Below, piece by piece: positions 45,017 through 54,088 of a stretch of DNA of 64,000 bases. The stretch covers positions 248,001 through 312,000 of the forward strand of contig CABJBF010000002.1 of NCBI GenBank assembly GCA_902363805.1, read 5' to 3'. The translations under genes were made by a program, and so were the position numbers. Source of the DNA: Eubacteriaceae bacterium (GTDB lineage Bacteria; Bacillota; Clostridia; Lachnospirales; Lachnospiraceae). Under the pieces are notes generated by a model. The model did no database searches and was not told the DNA's origin. It worked only from the letters and a program-made list of their open reading frames with translations. Position 1 is the first letter of the stretch. Every line of letters starts with the position of its first letter.

Positions 45017-45055
45017 ATGATTAAAGTTTTATTCATCTGCCACGGCAGTGTTTAA
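45017..45055 (+). pseudogene. Displaced 5' end of the tyrosine phosphatase gene (att site 2)
   Basis: AAGGAG and an ATG open MIKVLFICHGSV and then a stop. The core TTCATCTGCCACGGCA lies at 45032-45047. As at site 1, coding identity ends right after CHG of the catalytic loop. It is the junction between island segments A and B. Confidence 0.8.
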
Positions 45056-45502
45056 TGGATGCTGTGAAAGCCTAGGCTTTAAAGGATTTTTTGATGATTG
45101 ACGAATAATTTACACCTTATTTATACCTTTGGAAGACCGGATCGGAATAATAGAGAAATAAAGAAATAGATAAATATAACAGGAAGCAATTTTGTCATAT
45201 TGGAAATAATTAAAATTTGCTGAACCGTGTTGATTTTATTGATTGAGTATAATAAAAGTAAGAACAGAAACTTCCATGTTTGAAGCGGTTACCAGAATTG
45301 ACAAAGAAATGCAAGTTAGCCAATCCGGTAGTCCAGCATATTTTTTCATTGTCACCCGACGTTTTTACAAAACATATACTTATTCCGCTTGATGCGTCAT
45401 TCTTGTTCTGAAAACAGGAACAGAATCCTTACAGCGACTGTAAGTGTTATTTATTGTGCTTCTGTGCTATCATTTACCCAGAAATGGATAGGAGGCATTC
45501 AC
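45048..45502 (+). other. Left end of element B, non-coding
   Basis: Apart from the TACACCTT boxes this interval holds only one small frame (45276-45392; MFEAVTRIDKEMQVSQSGSP...) without a ribosome site, perhaps a gene relic. The promoter of the Bce-type operon must lie here, but I cannot choose one confidently. Confidence 0.3.
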
Positions 45503-46270
45503 ATGAAACCAATTTTGAATATTGAAAATCTTACCAAAGTCTATGGGACGTTGCCAAACCAGACGAGAGCACTGAACGGAATCACTTTTCAGGTCATGCC
45601 GGGAGAGTTTCTCGGTATTATGGGAAGCAGTGGTTCCGGCAAATCCACGCTTCTCAACTGTATTGCAACTGTGATTCAGCCTACAGGTGGAAGCATTCAG
45701 GTGGAGGGAGATACTCTGCAATCCCTCAAGGAAAAGGCTCTTGCCGAGTACCGTGGCAAAAAAGTTGGTTATCTATTCCAGAACTTTGAATTGCTGGACA
45801 ACCTGACTGGCAGGGAAAATATCCTGCTCCCGACTTCCTTGCATGGGGTAGCCGAAACAGAAAGCAGCCAGCGGCTGAAGCAGTTGGCTGACTATCTGGA
45901 AATTTCTGATGTTCTGGATAAGTTTCCGTCCAAGATGTCCGGTGGCCAGCGTCAGCGTGTTGCGGCAGCAAGGGCTCTGATCTTACATCCCCAAATGATC
46001 CTTGCCGATGAACCGACGGGTGCGCTGGATTCTAAGAACGCAAGAAGTCTTATGGAGAAGCTGTCCGGCCTGAATCGTGACGAACAAGCTACGATCCTGA
46101 TGGTAACCCATGATTCCAATGCCGCCAGCTTCTGTAAGCGCATCCTGTTCATCCAGGATGGCGTGATCTTTCATGAGCTTCGGCGTGGAGACGAAAGCCA
46201 GCAGGAGTTCTACGGGCGCATCCTGAAGGTGATGGCGCAACTGGGAGGGGGCAGCGCAAATGTTCTCTAA
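45503..46270 (+). CDS. ABC transporter ATP-binding protein, BceA-type
   Basis: ATAGGAGG precedes the ATG at 45503. The 255-residue ATPase has Walker A GSSGSGKST (41-49), a Q-loop FQNFELLDNL, the signature MSGGQRQRVAAARAL and Walker B ILADEPTGALDS, with the MacB/LolD-like short form used by BceA. With the downstream FtsX-like permease it would power removal of cell-wall-active peptide antibiotics from lipid II intermediates. GC content is visibly higher than in flanking DNA, indicating transfer. The permease gene overlaps its end by 11 bp. Confidence 0.9.
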   Translation: MKPILNIENLTKVYGTLPNQTRALNGITFQVMPGEFLGIMGSSGSGKSTLLNCIATVIQPTGGSIQVEGDTLQSLKEKALAEYRGKKVGYLFQNFELLDNLTGRENILLPTSLHGVAETESSQRLKQLADYLEISDVLDKFPSKMSGGQRQRVAAARALILHPQMILADEPTGALDSKNARSLMEKLSGLNRDEQATILMVTHDSNAASFCKRILFIQDGVIFHELRRGDESQQEFYGRILKVMAQLGGGSANVL

Positions 46271-48332
46271 TCTCATTCTTCGGAACAGCCGCCGCAGCCG
46301 AAAGGAAAACGGTCTGTTTTTCAGCTCCCTGGTGATTTCTATTGTTGCCTTTTACATGATTCTTTCCATCTCCACTCAAGATGTGATGCTCTTTTTGCAG
46401 AAAATGGAGAGTGACGCAGTTGACAAACTCCTGCTTCTGATTCCTGCGTTTTATGGGATGACCCTCGGTATTCTGTTCTTTTTGATCTATTTTGCCTGCA
46501 AGTATCAGTTCGAGCGCAGACGGCATGAGTTTGGTGTTTATCTAATGTTGGGGATGCGTAGAAGTAAACTGTTTGGTATGCTTCTGGCGGAAGATTTCCT
46601 GACCAGTATTCTTGCCATGCTCATAGGCTTACCTGTGGCTGTGGTGCTTTCAGAAATTGTCAGTCTTGTCACCGCCAAGCTGGTAGGCATGGGGATCATC
46701 GGTCATCAGTTTTCTTTATCCTGGTCTGCGATTGAATGGACGCTGGCAGGATTTCTGGCAATTAAGCTGACGGCACTTCTGATTTTGAGTGGACGAATCA
46801 GCCGCCAGGAGATCGGTACTTTGCTATCCCAGCCAACGAACCGCCCCAAAAAGCAAATGCCATCTGTTATCTATGGACTGGCTGCTATATGCGGAAGTGT
46901 GATGTTGGCAGTGGCTTACTACATGGCGATTCAGGGAATTGCATGGACAAAGGTAAGTATGATGGGACTGACTTTGCTGTTGGGCATAGTTGGTACGATG
47001 CTGCTTTTCTATGGGATGCGTGCGCTGATTGCTTTGATTGTTAAGAAAGGAAAAGGAAATAAGCAGCTTCATGTATTTACCTTCCGGCAGATTCAGGAGA
47101 ATGTCATTCATCAGTCAAACTCCATGGCCATCAGCTCCCTGCTGATTCTGGCGGCGCTGTGTTGTTTTGGTGCGGGCGTAGGAATTGCAGGAACGAATAA
47201 CCTGTCTTCTGGCCATGTAATCGACTATACTTTTGAAGATCATACTGCAGAAGATTCATCGCAGGTTCTTCCGAATATAAAGGCAGTCCTGAAAGAAAAC
47301 AGTTTGGAAAATCAATTTTCAGAGCTTTTTGAAATGAGGGTTGGGCGTATTCGCACCACAGAAGATTATGATAATGCCTACAGCATGGACGCTGTTATGG
47401 ACTCTCTTCGGAGCCTGCCCCAGTCGGAAGACCGGGATGTCCTTCTGAACAATCTTGGTTATGCCACATACCCATATTTGATTTGTTTATCGGACTATAA
47501 TCGTTTGTTGGAATTGTCCGGCAATCCGGCTCTCCAATTAGGCGAAAAGGAGGCCACTGTCTATATTGATACAGAGTTTACTACGGCAAGCCGTACCGCA
47601 ATGCTGAACCAAGTATTGGCCGGGCAGCCCAAGGTGGAACTGGATGGTAGTCCGATTCATCTTACAGGAGAGGTTCAGTCTGTGAATTTGGTCACGGACC
47701 GTTCTATAACCTTGTCCTTTGCATTGATTCTTCCGGATGAAGCATTCCTATATTATAGTCAGGGAATGTATGATACCTATGTCAATGCGGTGCTCAGTGA
47801 GCAAGCTCTGAATGGAAATAGCCTTATGACTGCATATTTGGATTTGAACGAGAAGCTGGACGAAATTGACATTGAATATGAAAGCTATCTTCAGAATATG
47901 GGTCGTCAGCTTTTCTACACCATAGCATCCAGTTATATTACCCTCTATCTTGCGATTGTTTTCCTGGTAGTTGCCAACACCATCGTGGGTGTTCAGTTCC
48001 TGATGAGTCAGCAGAAAACCGGGCGCAGATACCAGACTCTGATCCGCCTGGGAGCTACTTACGAAACCCTTTGCCAGTCTGCTGGAAAGCAAATTACCTG
48101 GTTTATGGGACTTCCTGTATTGGTTGCGGCTGTCAGCAGTTTGTTTGGAGTCAGGGCGTTATTTACAGGGATACTCTCGTCCCGAACCCGTGGGACAGTG
48201 GCTGAAATGATGTTTGTATCTGCTGCTATGATTTTGCTGCTTTGCGTGATAGAATATATTTATATGAGAGTGGTCAAGCGCTCCAGCGATCGGTATTTGC
48301 TGACACTGATGCAGCCACAGAGAGAAGAATAA
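46260..48332 (+). CDS. ABC transporter permease, BceB-type
   Basis: The 690-residue FtsX-family protein has about ten membrane segments and one large extracellular domain (about 315-530) between segments 7 and 8, the mark of BceB-type permeases. That domain works in sensing the antimicrobial peptide, and the complex signals flux to the partner kinase. It overlaps the ATPase gene by 11 bp and is followed by a response regulator and kinase. Likely substrates are bacitracin-like or lantibiotic peptides; which one is not readable. Confidence 0.88.
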   Translation: MFSNLILRNSRRSRKENGLFFSSLVISIVAFYMILSISTQDVMLFLQKMESDAVDKLLLLIPAFYGMTLGILFFLIYFACKYQFERRRHEFGVYLMLGMRRSKLFGMLLAEDFLTSILAMLIGLPVAVVLSEIVSLVTAKLVGMGIIGHQFSLSWSAIEWTLAGFLAIKLTALLILSGRISRQEIGTLLSQPTNRPKKQMPSVIYGLAAICGSVMLAVAYYMAIQGIAWTKVSMMGLTLLLGIVGTMLLFYGMRALIALIVKKGKGNKQLHVFTFRQIQENVIHQSNSMAISSLLILAALCCFGAGVGIAGTNNLSSGHVIDYTFEDHTAEDSSQVLPNIKAVLKENSLENQFSELFEMRVGRIRTTEDYDNAYSMDAVMDSLRSLPQSEDRDVLLNNLGYATYPYLICLSDYNRLLELSGNPALQLGEKEATVYIDTEFTTASRTAMLNQVLAGQPKVELDGSPIHLTGEVQSVNLVTDRSITLSFALILPDEAFLYYSQGMYDTYVNAVLSEQALNGNSLMTAYLDLNEKLDEIDIEYESYLQNMGRQLFYTIASSYITLYLAIVFLVVANTIVGVQFLMSQQKTGRRYQTLIRLGATYETLCQSAGKQITWFMGLPVLVAAVSSLFGVRALFTGILSSRTRGTVAEMMFVSAAMILLLCVIEYIYMRVVKRSSDRYLLTLMQPQREE

Positions 48333-48351
48333 TTTGGAAGGAGGTGCTGTC

Positions 48352-49029
48352 GTGAAAAGAATTGCTGTTGTGGAAGATGAAGTCTATATGCGGGAAGAAC
48401 TCTGCAATATGCTCCAAAAGGACGGGTATCTTGCGGAGGCAATCACCGAGTTTGAAGATGCCGCTCGGCTCCTGGCAGCCCTCCGTCCTGACCTTGTGAT
48501 CTTAGACCTGAATTTGCCGGAGATCAGTGGCTTTCAAATCTGCCAGGAACTAAAGAATAAAACCGCTATCCCCGTCCTGATACTGACTTCCAGAGATCAG
48601 GTAAAGGATGAACTGCAAGCGTTCCACTTGGGTGCTGATGAATATTTGACGAAGCCGTGCAGAAAAGATCGACTTCTTGCCAGGGTATCCAATATTCTCA
48701 AAAGGTATGAAGGCCGTACCAATCTCATAGAGGGACCAGATTTCCTGTTAGACCAGCAGACCTACACGCTTTATATTCATAATACCTCTGTCGTGCTTCC
48801 AAAAAATCAGGGAAAACTGTTGGTTGCTCTTTTGTCCGGCGGCGATGCTCTGGTCACGACGGAGCAACTTTGCATAGCACTATGGGGAACCACGGAATAC
48901 ATAGACGAAAATGCCTTGCAGGTTAATCTGACCAGGCTGAAAAAGACGATGTCCGGTCTTGAGATGAAGCAGCGAATCGTTGCGGTTCGTGGGATGGGCT
49001 ATCGTCTGGAAACGGGGGTGGCTCCATGA
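48352..49029 (+). CDS. OmpR-family response regulator, BceR-type
   Basis: GGAAGGAGGTG precedes the GTG at 48352, which starts MKRIAVVEDEVY as in the family; the TTG at 48334 lies ahead of the ribosome site. The 225-residue protein has a receiver domain (phospho-acceptor Asp52 in LVILDLNLPE) and a winged-helix DNA-binding domain (EQLCIALWG ... VRGMGYRL). It should activate the transporter operon when its kinase is triggered. It overlaps the kinase gene by ATGA. Confidence 0.9.
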   Translation: MKRIAVVEDEVYMREELCNMLQKDGYLAEAITEFEDAARLLAALRPDLVILDLNLPEISGFQICQELKNKTAIPVLILTSRDQVKDELQAFHLGADEYLTKPCRKDRLLARVSNILKRYEGRTNLIEGPDFLLDQQTYTLYIHNTSVVLPKNQGKLLVALLSGGDALVTTEQLCIALWGTTEYIDENALQVNLTRLKKTMSGLEMKQRIVAVRGMGYRLETGVAP

Positions 49030-50051
49030 AGCGGCTTTGGCGCATGATAGAACGGTACTACCCCTGGCTGCTGTTGCTGTTGGGCGTGGATTGCTTTTGT
49101 GCTATCATTCTTTGGATTTCTGACATTCAGGCATTTCAAACCTTGAGTGGGTTAGTAGTTCTGACAAGCCTCCTTTTGTTTTCAGCAATTCTGTTTGTAC
49201 TAAACAAGCGGGAGACCACCCGCCGAGAGCTGTTCCGGGATTTCCTCAGTGATCCTACCATCTGCAACGAGGAACGGCTGCTCAGTGCCATCAGCCGGGA
49301 AGAAGGAGAATCTATCCGGCTTCTGGCATCAGTTTTACAGGAACACAAAACTGAGAGTAACAGTATGGCAGATGCCCTACAGGACTATGAAGAATATGTG
49401 GAGGGCTGGGCACATGAAGCGAAAACGCCCCTATCGTTGTTGACCATGCTCCTGGATAATCGGAGCAACGAAATGTCTCCTCCCGTGCAAGCAAAACTGG
49501 ATTATGTCCGCAGTCAGCTTCAGGAGGATGTCACTCAGATGTTATACTATGCCCGGTTAAAGAGCAGTACAAAGGATTATCAGTTTAAGGATATCAATTT
49601 GAATGACTGCTTGGGGGAAGTTCTGGAGGACTATGCCCCACTTCTGGAAGAAAAGCAGTTTGTAATTATCAATAAACTGCAATCTGAAACAGTCTATACA
49701 GACCGTAGAGGGCTTCAGTTTATGTTGGGACAGATCGTGAGCAATGCCATAAAATATAGCAGCGATAGTCCCATGCTAACAATCTCTATGATACATTCGG
49801 AGATCGCAGATGTCCTTTCAGTTGAGGATAATGGCATCGGTGTAAAAAAATATGATCTGCCGTATATTTTTCAAAAGGGCTTTACCGGGGATTCTACTGA
49901 CAGCAGAAAGAAAGCTACCGGTATAGGGCTTTACCTGGTTAAGAAGATGGCTGACGATCTAAACCTTCGTCTGGAAGCTGCTTCCCCGTGGGAAAAGGGC
50001 TTTAAGATAGTCATCTTCTTTCCAAAATTGAAATCCAACGGAGGAAAATAA
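49026..50051 (+). CDS. Intramembrane-sensing histidine kinase, BceS-type
   Basis: The 341-residue kinase has two closely spaced membrane segments (12-32, 40-59) with almost no extracellular loop, then HisKA with WAHEAKTPLSLL (His130), and HATPase motifs (QIVSNAIKYS, VEDNGIGVKKYDLP, TGIGLYLVKKM). Such kinases do not sense drug themselves but read the state of the Bce permease. It is translationally coupled to the response regulator. A terminator follows. Confidence 0.9.
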   Translation: MKRLWRMIERYYPWLLLLLGVDCFCAIILWISDIQAFQTLSGLVVLTSLLLFSAILFVLNKRETTRRELFRDFLSDPTICNEERLLSAISREEGESIRLLASVLQEHKTESNSMADALQDYEEYVEGWAHEAKTPLSLLTMLLDNRSNEMSPPVQAKLDYVRSQLQEDVTQMLYYARLKSSTKDYQFKDINLNDCLGEVLEDYAPLLEEKQFVIINKLQSETVYTDRRGLQFMLGQIVSNAIKYSSDSPMLTISMIHSEIADVLSVEDNGIGVKKYDLPYIFQKGFTGDSTDSRKKATGIGLYLVKKMADDLNLRLEAASPWEKGFKIVIFFPKLKSNGGK

Positions 50052-50090
50052 TATAAGCAAAAAACGGGGCTGTAAAATAAGTCTCTGCTA

Positions 50091-50133
50091 AAGAAACGCT
50101 AGTTCCGACAAATGCTGGTTCTGGCGTTTCTTT
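50091..50133 (+). terminator. Terminator of the Bce-type operon
   Basis: AAGAAACGC-TAGTTCC pairs with GGTTCTG-GCGTTTCTT around an 11-base loop. Confidence 0.75.
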
Positions 50134-50383
50134 ACATTAATATATGTTTTTTGAAAATCGTCACTGTTTTATGTAAAAAGGGTACACTTAATAAGCTTGG
50201 ATAGATTTCTTCTGTACGTCCATATTTTTTATATCTTACATGTTGTTTTCGTTTGAAAAGAAATTTACGTCCATTAGGGCATATAGGATTTCCGTTCTCA
50301 TCTCTTATATAGTTTACAGCACGATAAGGATTCGTGTGATGTTTTTTATCTGCCGTTTCTTTTTTGTACATGGTAAATATCAT
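50132..50383 (-). pseudogene. Transposase fragment, IS1182-like
   Basis: The minus-strand frame reads NYIRDENGNPICPNGRKFLF and KRKQHVRYKKYGRTEEIY, a central part of IS1182/IS5-like transposases (the DE.G...CP.G....... region). Neither the DDE core nor IS ends are visible. It separates the Bce-type cargo from the integrase module and may mark how the cargo was captured. The gap 50384-50588 contains more decayed sequence. Confidence 0.6.
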
Positions 50384-50510
50384 TAAATTTTTCCATTAAA
50401 GGTACAAAGCATTCCATGCCTTGTCTTCCATAAAATCAATTCTACGTTAAAAACATACCGTCTAGACAGCTATTTTTTAAGCTATCATTTGAAAGACATA
50501 TATAATATAT

Positions 50511-50562
50511 AGGCTCAAATGGTGAAAGTGCCCATTTGGGCCTATTATTGTATGAATTCATA
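50511..50562. repeat. Hairpin and perfect 14-bp palindrome
   Basis: ATAGGCTCAAATGG pairs with CCCATTTGGGCCTAT (about 50508-50545), and GTATGAATTCATAC (50549-50562) is a perfect palindrome. Either may be a terminator or an operator of the replication module. Confidence 0.4.
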
Positions 50563-50588
50563 CGTTACAACCAGAGCAAGATCCACCC

Positions 50589-50828
50589 GTGTATTACAGT
50601 ATTGTCATTTTGACAATATTGTATTACTTACGAGTGGCAGACTTGATGGGGATTACGTCCCCATACCCACGTGAAAATATAATTGCTGGCAATTACATTT
50701 TAGCAGATATGCAGGCATATCTGAATAAGCGTCATAGACAACAAAATAAGGAAATTTTGATAAGGCATTCACCTGGAATAGGTGAGTGTTTTTTTGTTTT
50801 CAAATATTCAATTAATCAAAAAAATTAA
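50589..50828 (+). CDS. Small element B protein, unknown (up to 79 aa)
   Basis: The frame begins at 50589, but an ATG at 50646 (MGITSPYPRENIIAGNYILA) is a more natural start and neither has a strong ribosome site. The stretch AYLNKRHRQQNKEILIRHSP is basic. No family is recognised. The 200 bp that follow (50829-51030) are non-coding and hold TGTAAGG-TATTTT-like repeats, perhaps origin repeats for the RepA-like protein. Confidence 0.35.
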   Translation: MYYSIVILTILYYLRVADLMGITSPYPRENIIAGNYILADMQAYLNKRHRQQNKEILIRHSPGIGECFFVFKYSINQKN

Positions 50829-51030
50829 AAAAATTTCATTAGGGGGCTGTAAAAATGCCTCTCAGCGTTTCGTTTTATGTAAGGGTATTTTGGACAGGAA
50901 AAATTTAAAAAATTTTTATCAAGAACCTGTATTTATGCCCTTCATCTTTTGAATATGTGTAAGGACATTTTTGAGCCGGTATAAAAATGATTTTTACAAC
51001 AATTAGAAACAGAAACGAGGCGAGAAAAGA

Positions 51031-51558
51031 ATGAAATATGAATACATGAAGGAGTCAGAGCAGATGCTTCAGTACTTCCAGTTTCCGAAGTTTTTGCTCA
51101 AACTGCGCATTTCCCAAACTGCAAAATTTCTTTATATGATTTTGTATGACCGGGCACGGATATCGAGAAAGAATAGCTGGATAGACAAGTATGGAAATGT
51201 TTATCTGATTTTTCCGATAGAGGAATTGTCTGCTCAAATCGGCAAATGTAAATCTTCTGTAAAAACAGCATTGAAGGAATTAGATGATGTGGGACTATTG
51301 GTTCGCAGATCTGGTGGTTTTTCAAAACCCAATCATTTATATGTAAAAATTCCATCTGATGAGATTGGTTTACAGCTGGTTGAGAATAAGGCGGTTGAAA
51401 AGATGGTTGCAACAGAGTCGGAAAAGCAACCTTCATCTGGTCGTAAAAATGGCTGTGCAGGAGTCGGAAATGTGGCACCTAGTAAAGTAACTGAGAAATA
51501 TAAAAGAAATAAATATCATGAAGTAAATTATTGCTATGGGGAAGGAGAGAGTTTGTGA
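51031..51558 (+). CDS. Replication initiator-like protein (RepA N-terminal type)
   Basis: GAGGCGAG precedes the ATG. The 175-residue protein matches the N-terminal domain of RepA-type initiators of Gram-positive plasmids and Tn916-like elements: FQFPKFLLKLRISQTAKFLY, then IEELSAQIGKCKSSVKTALK as winged HTH. The usual C-terminal domain is replaced by a short basic tail. In excised circles it may open an origin for the DnaC-like loader encoded next. Stop and next start overlap (TGATGA). Confidence 0.75.
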   Translation: MKYEYMKESEQMLQYFQFPKFLLKLRISQTAKFLYMILYDRARISRKNSWIDKYGNVYLIFPIEELSAQIGKCKSSVKTALKELDDVGLLVRRSGGFSKPNHLYVKIPSDEIGLQLVENKAVEKMVATESEKQPSSGRKNGCAGVGNVAPSKVTEKYKRNKYHEVNYCYGEGESL

Positions 51559-52373
51559 TGAGAGAAGAAGATACTGTATGTGTAGGCAGTGATGGTTTGC
51601 AATACTGTAAAGTCTGTGGGGAAGCGAAAGAAGCATTTTTTCCTGAGGGTGGATTTATGGGGATGAAGAAACATTCCAGGCAATGTGCCTGTGACAGAAA
51701 AGCGTATGAAGAAGAACAAAAATATTTTAAAGACAAAGAGCACCGGGAATTAGTCAGCAGAAATACGAGCATCTGTTTTGACGAGAGCAGAATGGAAGAG
51801 TGGACATTTGAGAATGCAGATATGTCAGATACGGTAATGCATAGAGCAAAAAAATATGTTGATAACTGGGAGGAAATGAAAAGAAATCATATAGGCTGTT
51901 TGTTCTGGGGACCGGTTGGTACCGGGAAAAGTTTTATTGCGGGGTGCATTGCCAATGAACTTCTTAAGCAAGAAGTAATGGTAAAGATGACAAATTTCAA
52001 TACCATTATTGATGATATATTTCCACTGGCAGACAAAACGGAATATATCAATGCATTGGCGTCTTATCAGCTTTTGATTATTGATGATCTTGGAGTGGAA
52101 CGAAATTCAGAATATGCGTTAGGAATTATTTTTAGCGTCATAGATCGAAGAATCCGTTCAGGACGACCTTTGATCATTACGACCAATCTTCCGCTGAAAG
52201 AAATAAAAAACGAGACCATGTTAGATAAAAGACGTATCTATGACCGTATTTTAGAAATGTGTACGCCTATGTATGTTGGAGGCACAAGTAAGAGAGAAGT
52301 GATTGCAAGTATGAAAATGGAGAAAGCGAAAACGTTGTTGAATACAAACAGAGGGGAGGAGGACTGCGAATGA
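51558..52373 (+). CDS. DnaC/IstB-like ATPase, helicase loader
   Basis: GGAGAGAG precedes the ATG at 51558, which overlaps the initiator's stop. The 271-residue protein has a cysteine-pair N-terminus (CKVCGEAKE ... CACD), then an AAA+ ATPase with Walker A GPVGTGKSF and Walker B LLIIDDLGVE and sensor ITTNLPL. DnaC-type proteins load the replicative helicase. It overlaps xis by ATGA and forms one operon with the initiator. Confidence 0.88.
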   Translation: MREEDTVCVGSDGLQYCKVCGEAKEAFFPEGGFMGMKKHSRQCACDRKAYEEEQKYFKDKEHRELVSRNTSICFDESRMEEWTFENADMSDTVMHRAKKYVDNWEEMKRNHIGCLFWGPVGTGKSFIAGCIANELLKQEVMVKMTNFNTIIDDIFPLADKTEYINALASYQLLIIDDLGVERNSEYALGIIFSVIDRRIRSGRPLIITTNLPLKEIKNETMLDKRRIYDRILEMCTPMYVGGTSKREVIASMKMEKAKTLLNTNRGEEDCE

Positions 52374-52579
52374 ATCATACAGAAAAAACAATACCTGTTT
52401 GGGAGAAATATTCTTTAAATGTATCCGAAGCAGCAGAATATTATGGAATTGGAGAAAAGAGATTAAGACAGATCGCAGGTGAAAATGAAGGAGCAGATTT
52501 TATTTTAGAAGTAGGTTCTCATATCCGGTTCAAAAGGAAATTATTTGAAGATTATCTGGATACGGCCAGTACAGTTTAA
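52370..52579 (+). CDS. xis: Excisionase, Tn916 Xis-like
   Basis: The 69-residue protein (TIPVWEKYSLNVSEAAEYYG ... IGEKRLRQIAGEN ... IRFKRKLFEDYLDT) aligns along its length with Tn916 Xis, a winged-helix DNA-bending protein needed for excision. It overlaps the DnaC-like gene by 4 bp and is followed after 130 bp by the integrase. Confidence 0.9.
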   Translation: MNHTEKTIPVWEKYSLNVSEAAEYYGIGEKRLRQIAGENEGADFILEVGSHIRFKRKLFEDYLDTASTV

Positions 52580-52709
52580 GTAAAAGAAGAAATAGTAATG
52601 AAAATAATGTTCATTTTGTCTTAGCGAAGGGAAGGTCTTGTGGTATAATGAATAAACCGAGACGGTCTTCCAAGTTAAATGAACATTTAATGAAGGAGAC
52701 TAAAACATT

Positions 52710-53909
52710 ATGAGTGAAAAAAGGAGAGATCATAGAGGACGTATATTACACAATGGAGAAATACAGTTATCTGATGGCAGATATCGATTTAAGTATGTCG
52801 ATGAGATGGGAAAGGAGCGCTGCGTATATAGCTGGCGCTTAGATCATAACGATGCAATTCCGAAAGGAAAACGACGCACATCATCACTTCGGGAAATGGA
52901 AAAGAAAATCCAGGCAGATCATTTTGAGCAGATTGCAACAAACGGCGGTAATATGACAGTTCTGGAACTGGTTGAAAAATATACATCAACAAAAAACGGT
53001 GTCAGACCTACTACAGTTGCAGGGTATGGAACAGTTATCAATTTACTGAAGAAGGATCCATTTGGAAAAAGAAGGATTGATACGGTTCGGATTTCGGATG
53101 CAAAATGTTGGCTGATACATCTTCAGCAGGTAGAAAAGAAAAGCTATAGTTCCATCCATTCGATTCGAGGAGTTCTTCGACCGGCATTTCAATTGGCAGT
53201 GGATGATGACCTGATCAGGAAAAATCCATTTCAGTTTCAGCTGATGGAAGTGGTTGTGAATGACAGTGTGACAAGAGAGGCAATCAGCAGAGCACAGGAA
53301 CGAAAGTTTCTACGGTTTGTGAAGGAGGATCCTCATTTTTGCAGATATTATGAGGGAATCTACATATTATTTAAAACCGGCCTTCGCATCTCGGAATTTT
53401 GTGGTTTGACGATTTCTGATATTGATTTCAAGGAGCATACAATCAACATCGATCATCAATTGCAGAAAAAATCAAAAATCGGATATTATATTCAAGAAAC
53501 AAAGACAACCAGCGGAACGAGAAAGATACCTATGACTGCGGATGTAGAGGAATGTTTTCGGAAAATAATAGAAAAACGAAACCCGCCCAAAGCAGAACCT
53601 ATGGTAGATGGAAAAAGTGGATTCTTATACTTTGATAAAAACGGAAGTATTTGTTATTCTCTGCACTGGGAGCATTACTTTCAACACATCATTCAGAAAT
53701 ATAATAATACTTACAAAGCGCAGATGAATGTTATCACCCCGCATGTATGTCGGCACACATATTGCTCAAATATGGCAAAATCCGGAATGAATCCAAAAGC
53801 ATTGCAATATTTGATGGGCCACTCAGACATCAGCGTAACGCTGAATACGTATACGCATGTAAATCTTGAGGATGCCAGAGAAGAAATCGCCAGACTTCGG
53901 ATTGTGTAA
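52710..53909 (+). CDS. int: Tyrosine recombinase of element B, Tn916-type integrase
   Basis: AAGGAG precedes the ATG. The 399-residue protein has the N-terminal arm-binding domain (LSDGRYRFKYVDEMGKERCV), core-binding domain and catalytic domain with FKTGLRISEFCGLT (Arg), HVCRHTYCSNM (His-x-x-Arg) and GHSDISVTLNTYTH (His, Tyr). Its stop is about 190 bp from the phosphatase att core, the normal spacing of int to att. It therefore targets the 5' end of the phosphatase gene and may have inserted both island segments. Confidence 0.94.
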   Translation: MSEKRRDHRGRILHNGEIQLSDGRYRFKYVDEMGKERCVYSWRLDHNDAIPKGKRRTSSLREMEKKIQADHFEQIATNGGNMTVLELVEKYTSTKNGVRPTTVAGYGTVINLLKKDPFGKRRIDTVRISDAKCWLIHLQQVEKKSYSSIHSIRGVLRPAFQLAVDDDLIRKNPFQFQLMEVVVNDSVTREAISRAQERKFLRFVKEDPHFCRYYEGIYILFKTGLRISEFCGLTISDIDFKEHTINIDHQLQKKSKIGYYIQETKTTSGTRKIPMTADVEECFRKIIEKRNPPKAEPMVDGKSGFLYFDKNGSICYSLHWEHYFQHIIQKYNNTYKAQMNVITPHVCRHTYCSNMAKSGMNPKALQYLMGHSDISVTLNTYTHVNLEDAREEIARLRIV

Positions 53910-53929
53910 TTACGATTTTTAATTGAAAA

Positions 53930-53980
53930 CAGCAAGGTGTAAAATAGAAAAATATACACCTTATTTTACACCTTTTGCTG
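53930..53980. repeat. Long inverted repeat between int and att site 3
   Basis: CAGCAAGGTGTAAAATA (53930-53946) pairs with TATTTTACACC..TTGCTG (53962-53980). It contains the TACACCTTATTT boxes and could serve as both int terminator and integrase arm site. Confidence 0.55.
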
Positions 53981-54088
53981 ACGATATTATGCGAAAATAA
54001 ACCAGGTTATGCCAGAAAGCAAAAATTTACAAAGGCTCACAAAGCCCGAAATACCAAGAAAAACTAAGAAATGCGAGGTTATGCAATA

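Larger units (their letters stand above)
33353..45047. mobile_element. Island segment A (integrase-less), between phosphatase att sites 1 and 2
   Basis: The segment is bounded by the 20-bp repeat TTATTCATCTGCCACGGCAG at 33334-33353 and 45029-45048. Near its ends lie inverted copies of a 14-bp motif, GGTCTAAATTTGGT (44883-44896; reverse complement inside 33411-33435), probable integrase arm sites. Cargo includes an AbiE-like pair, HIT protein, WYL regulator, LRR protein and UvrD-like helicase amid many fragments. No integrase remains, so it is likely fixed or dependent on element B. Confidence 0.7.
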
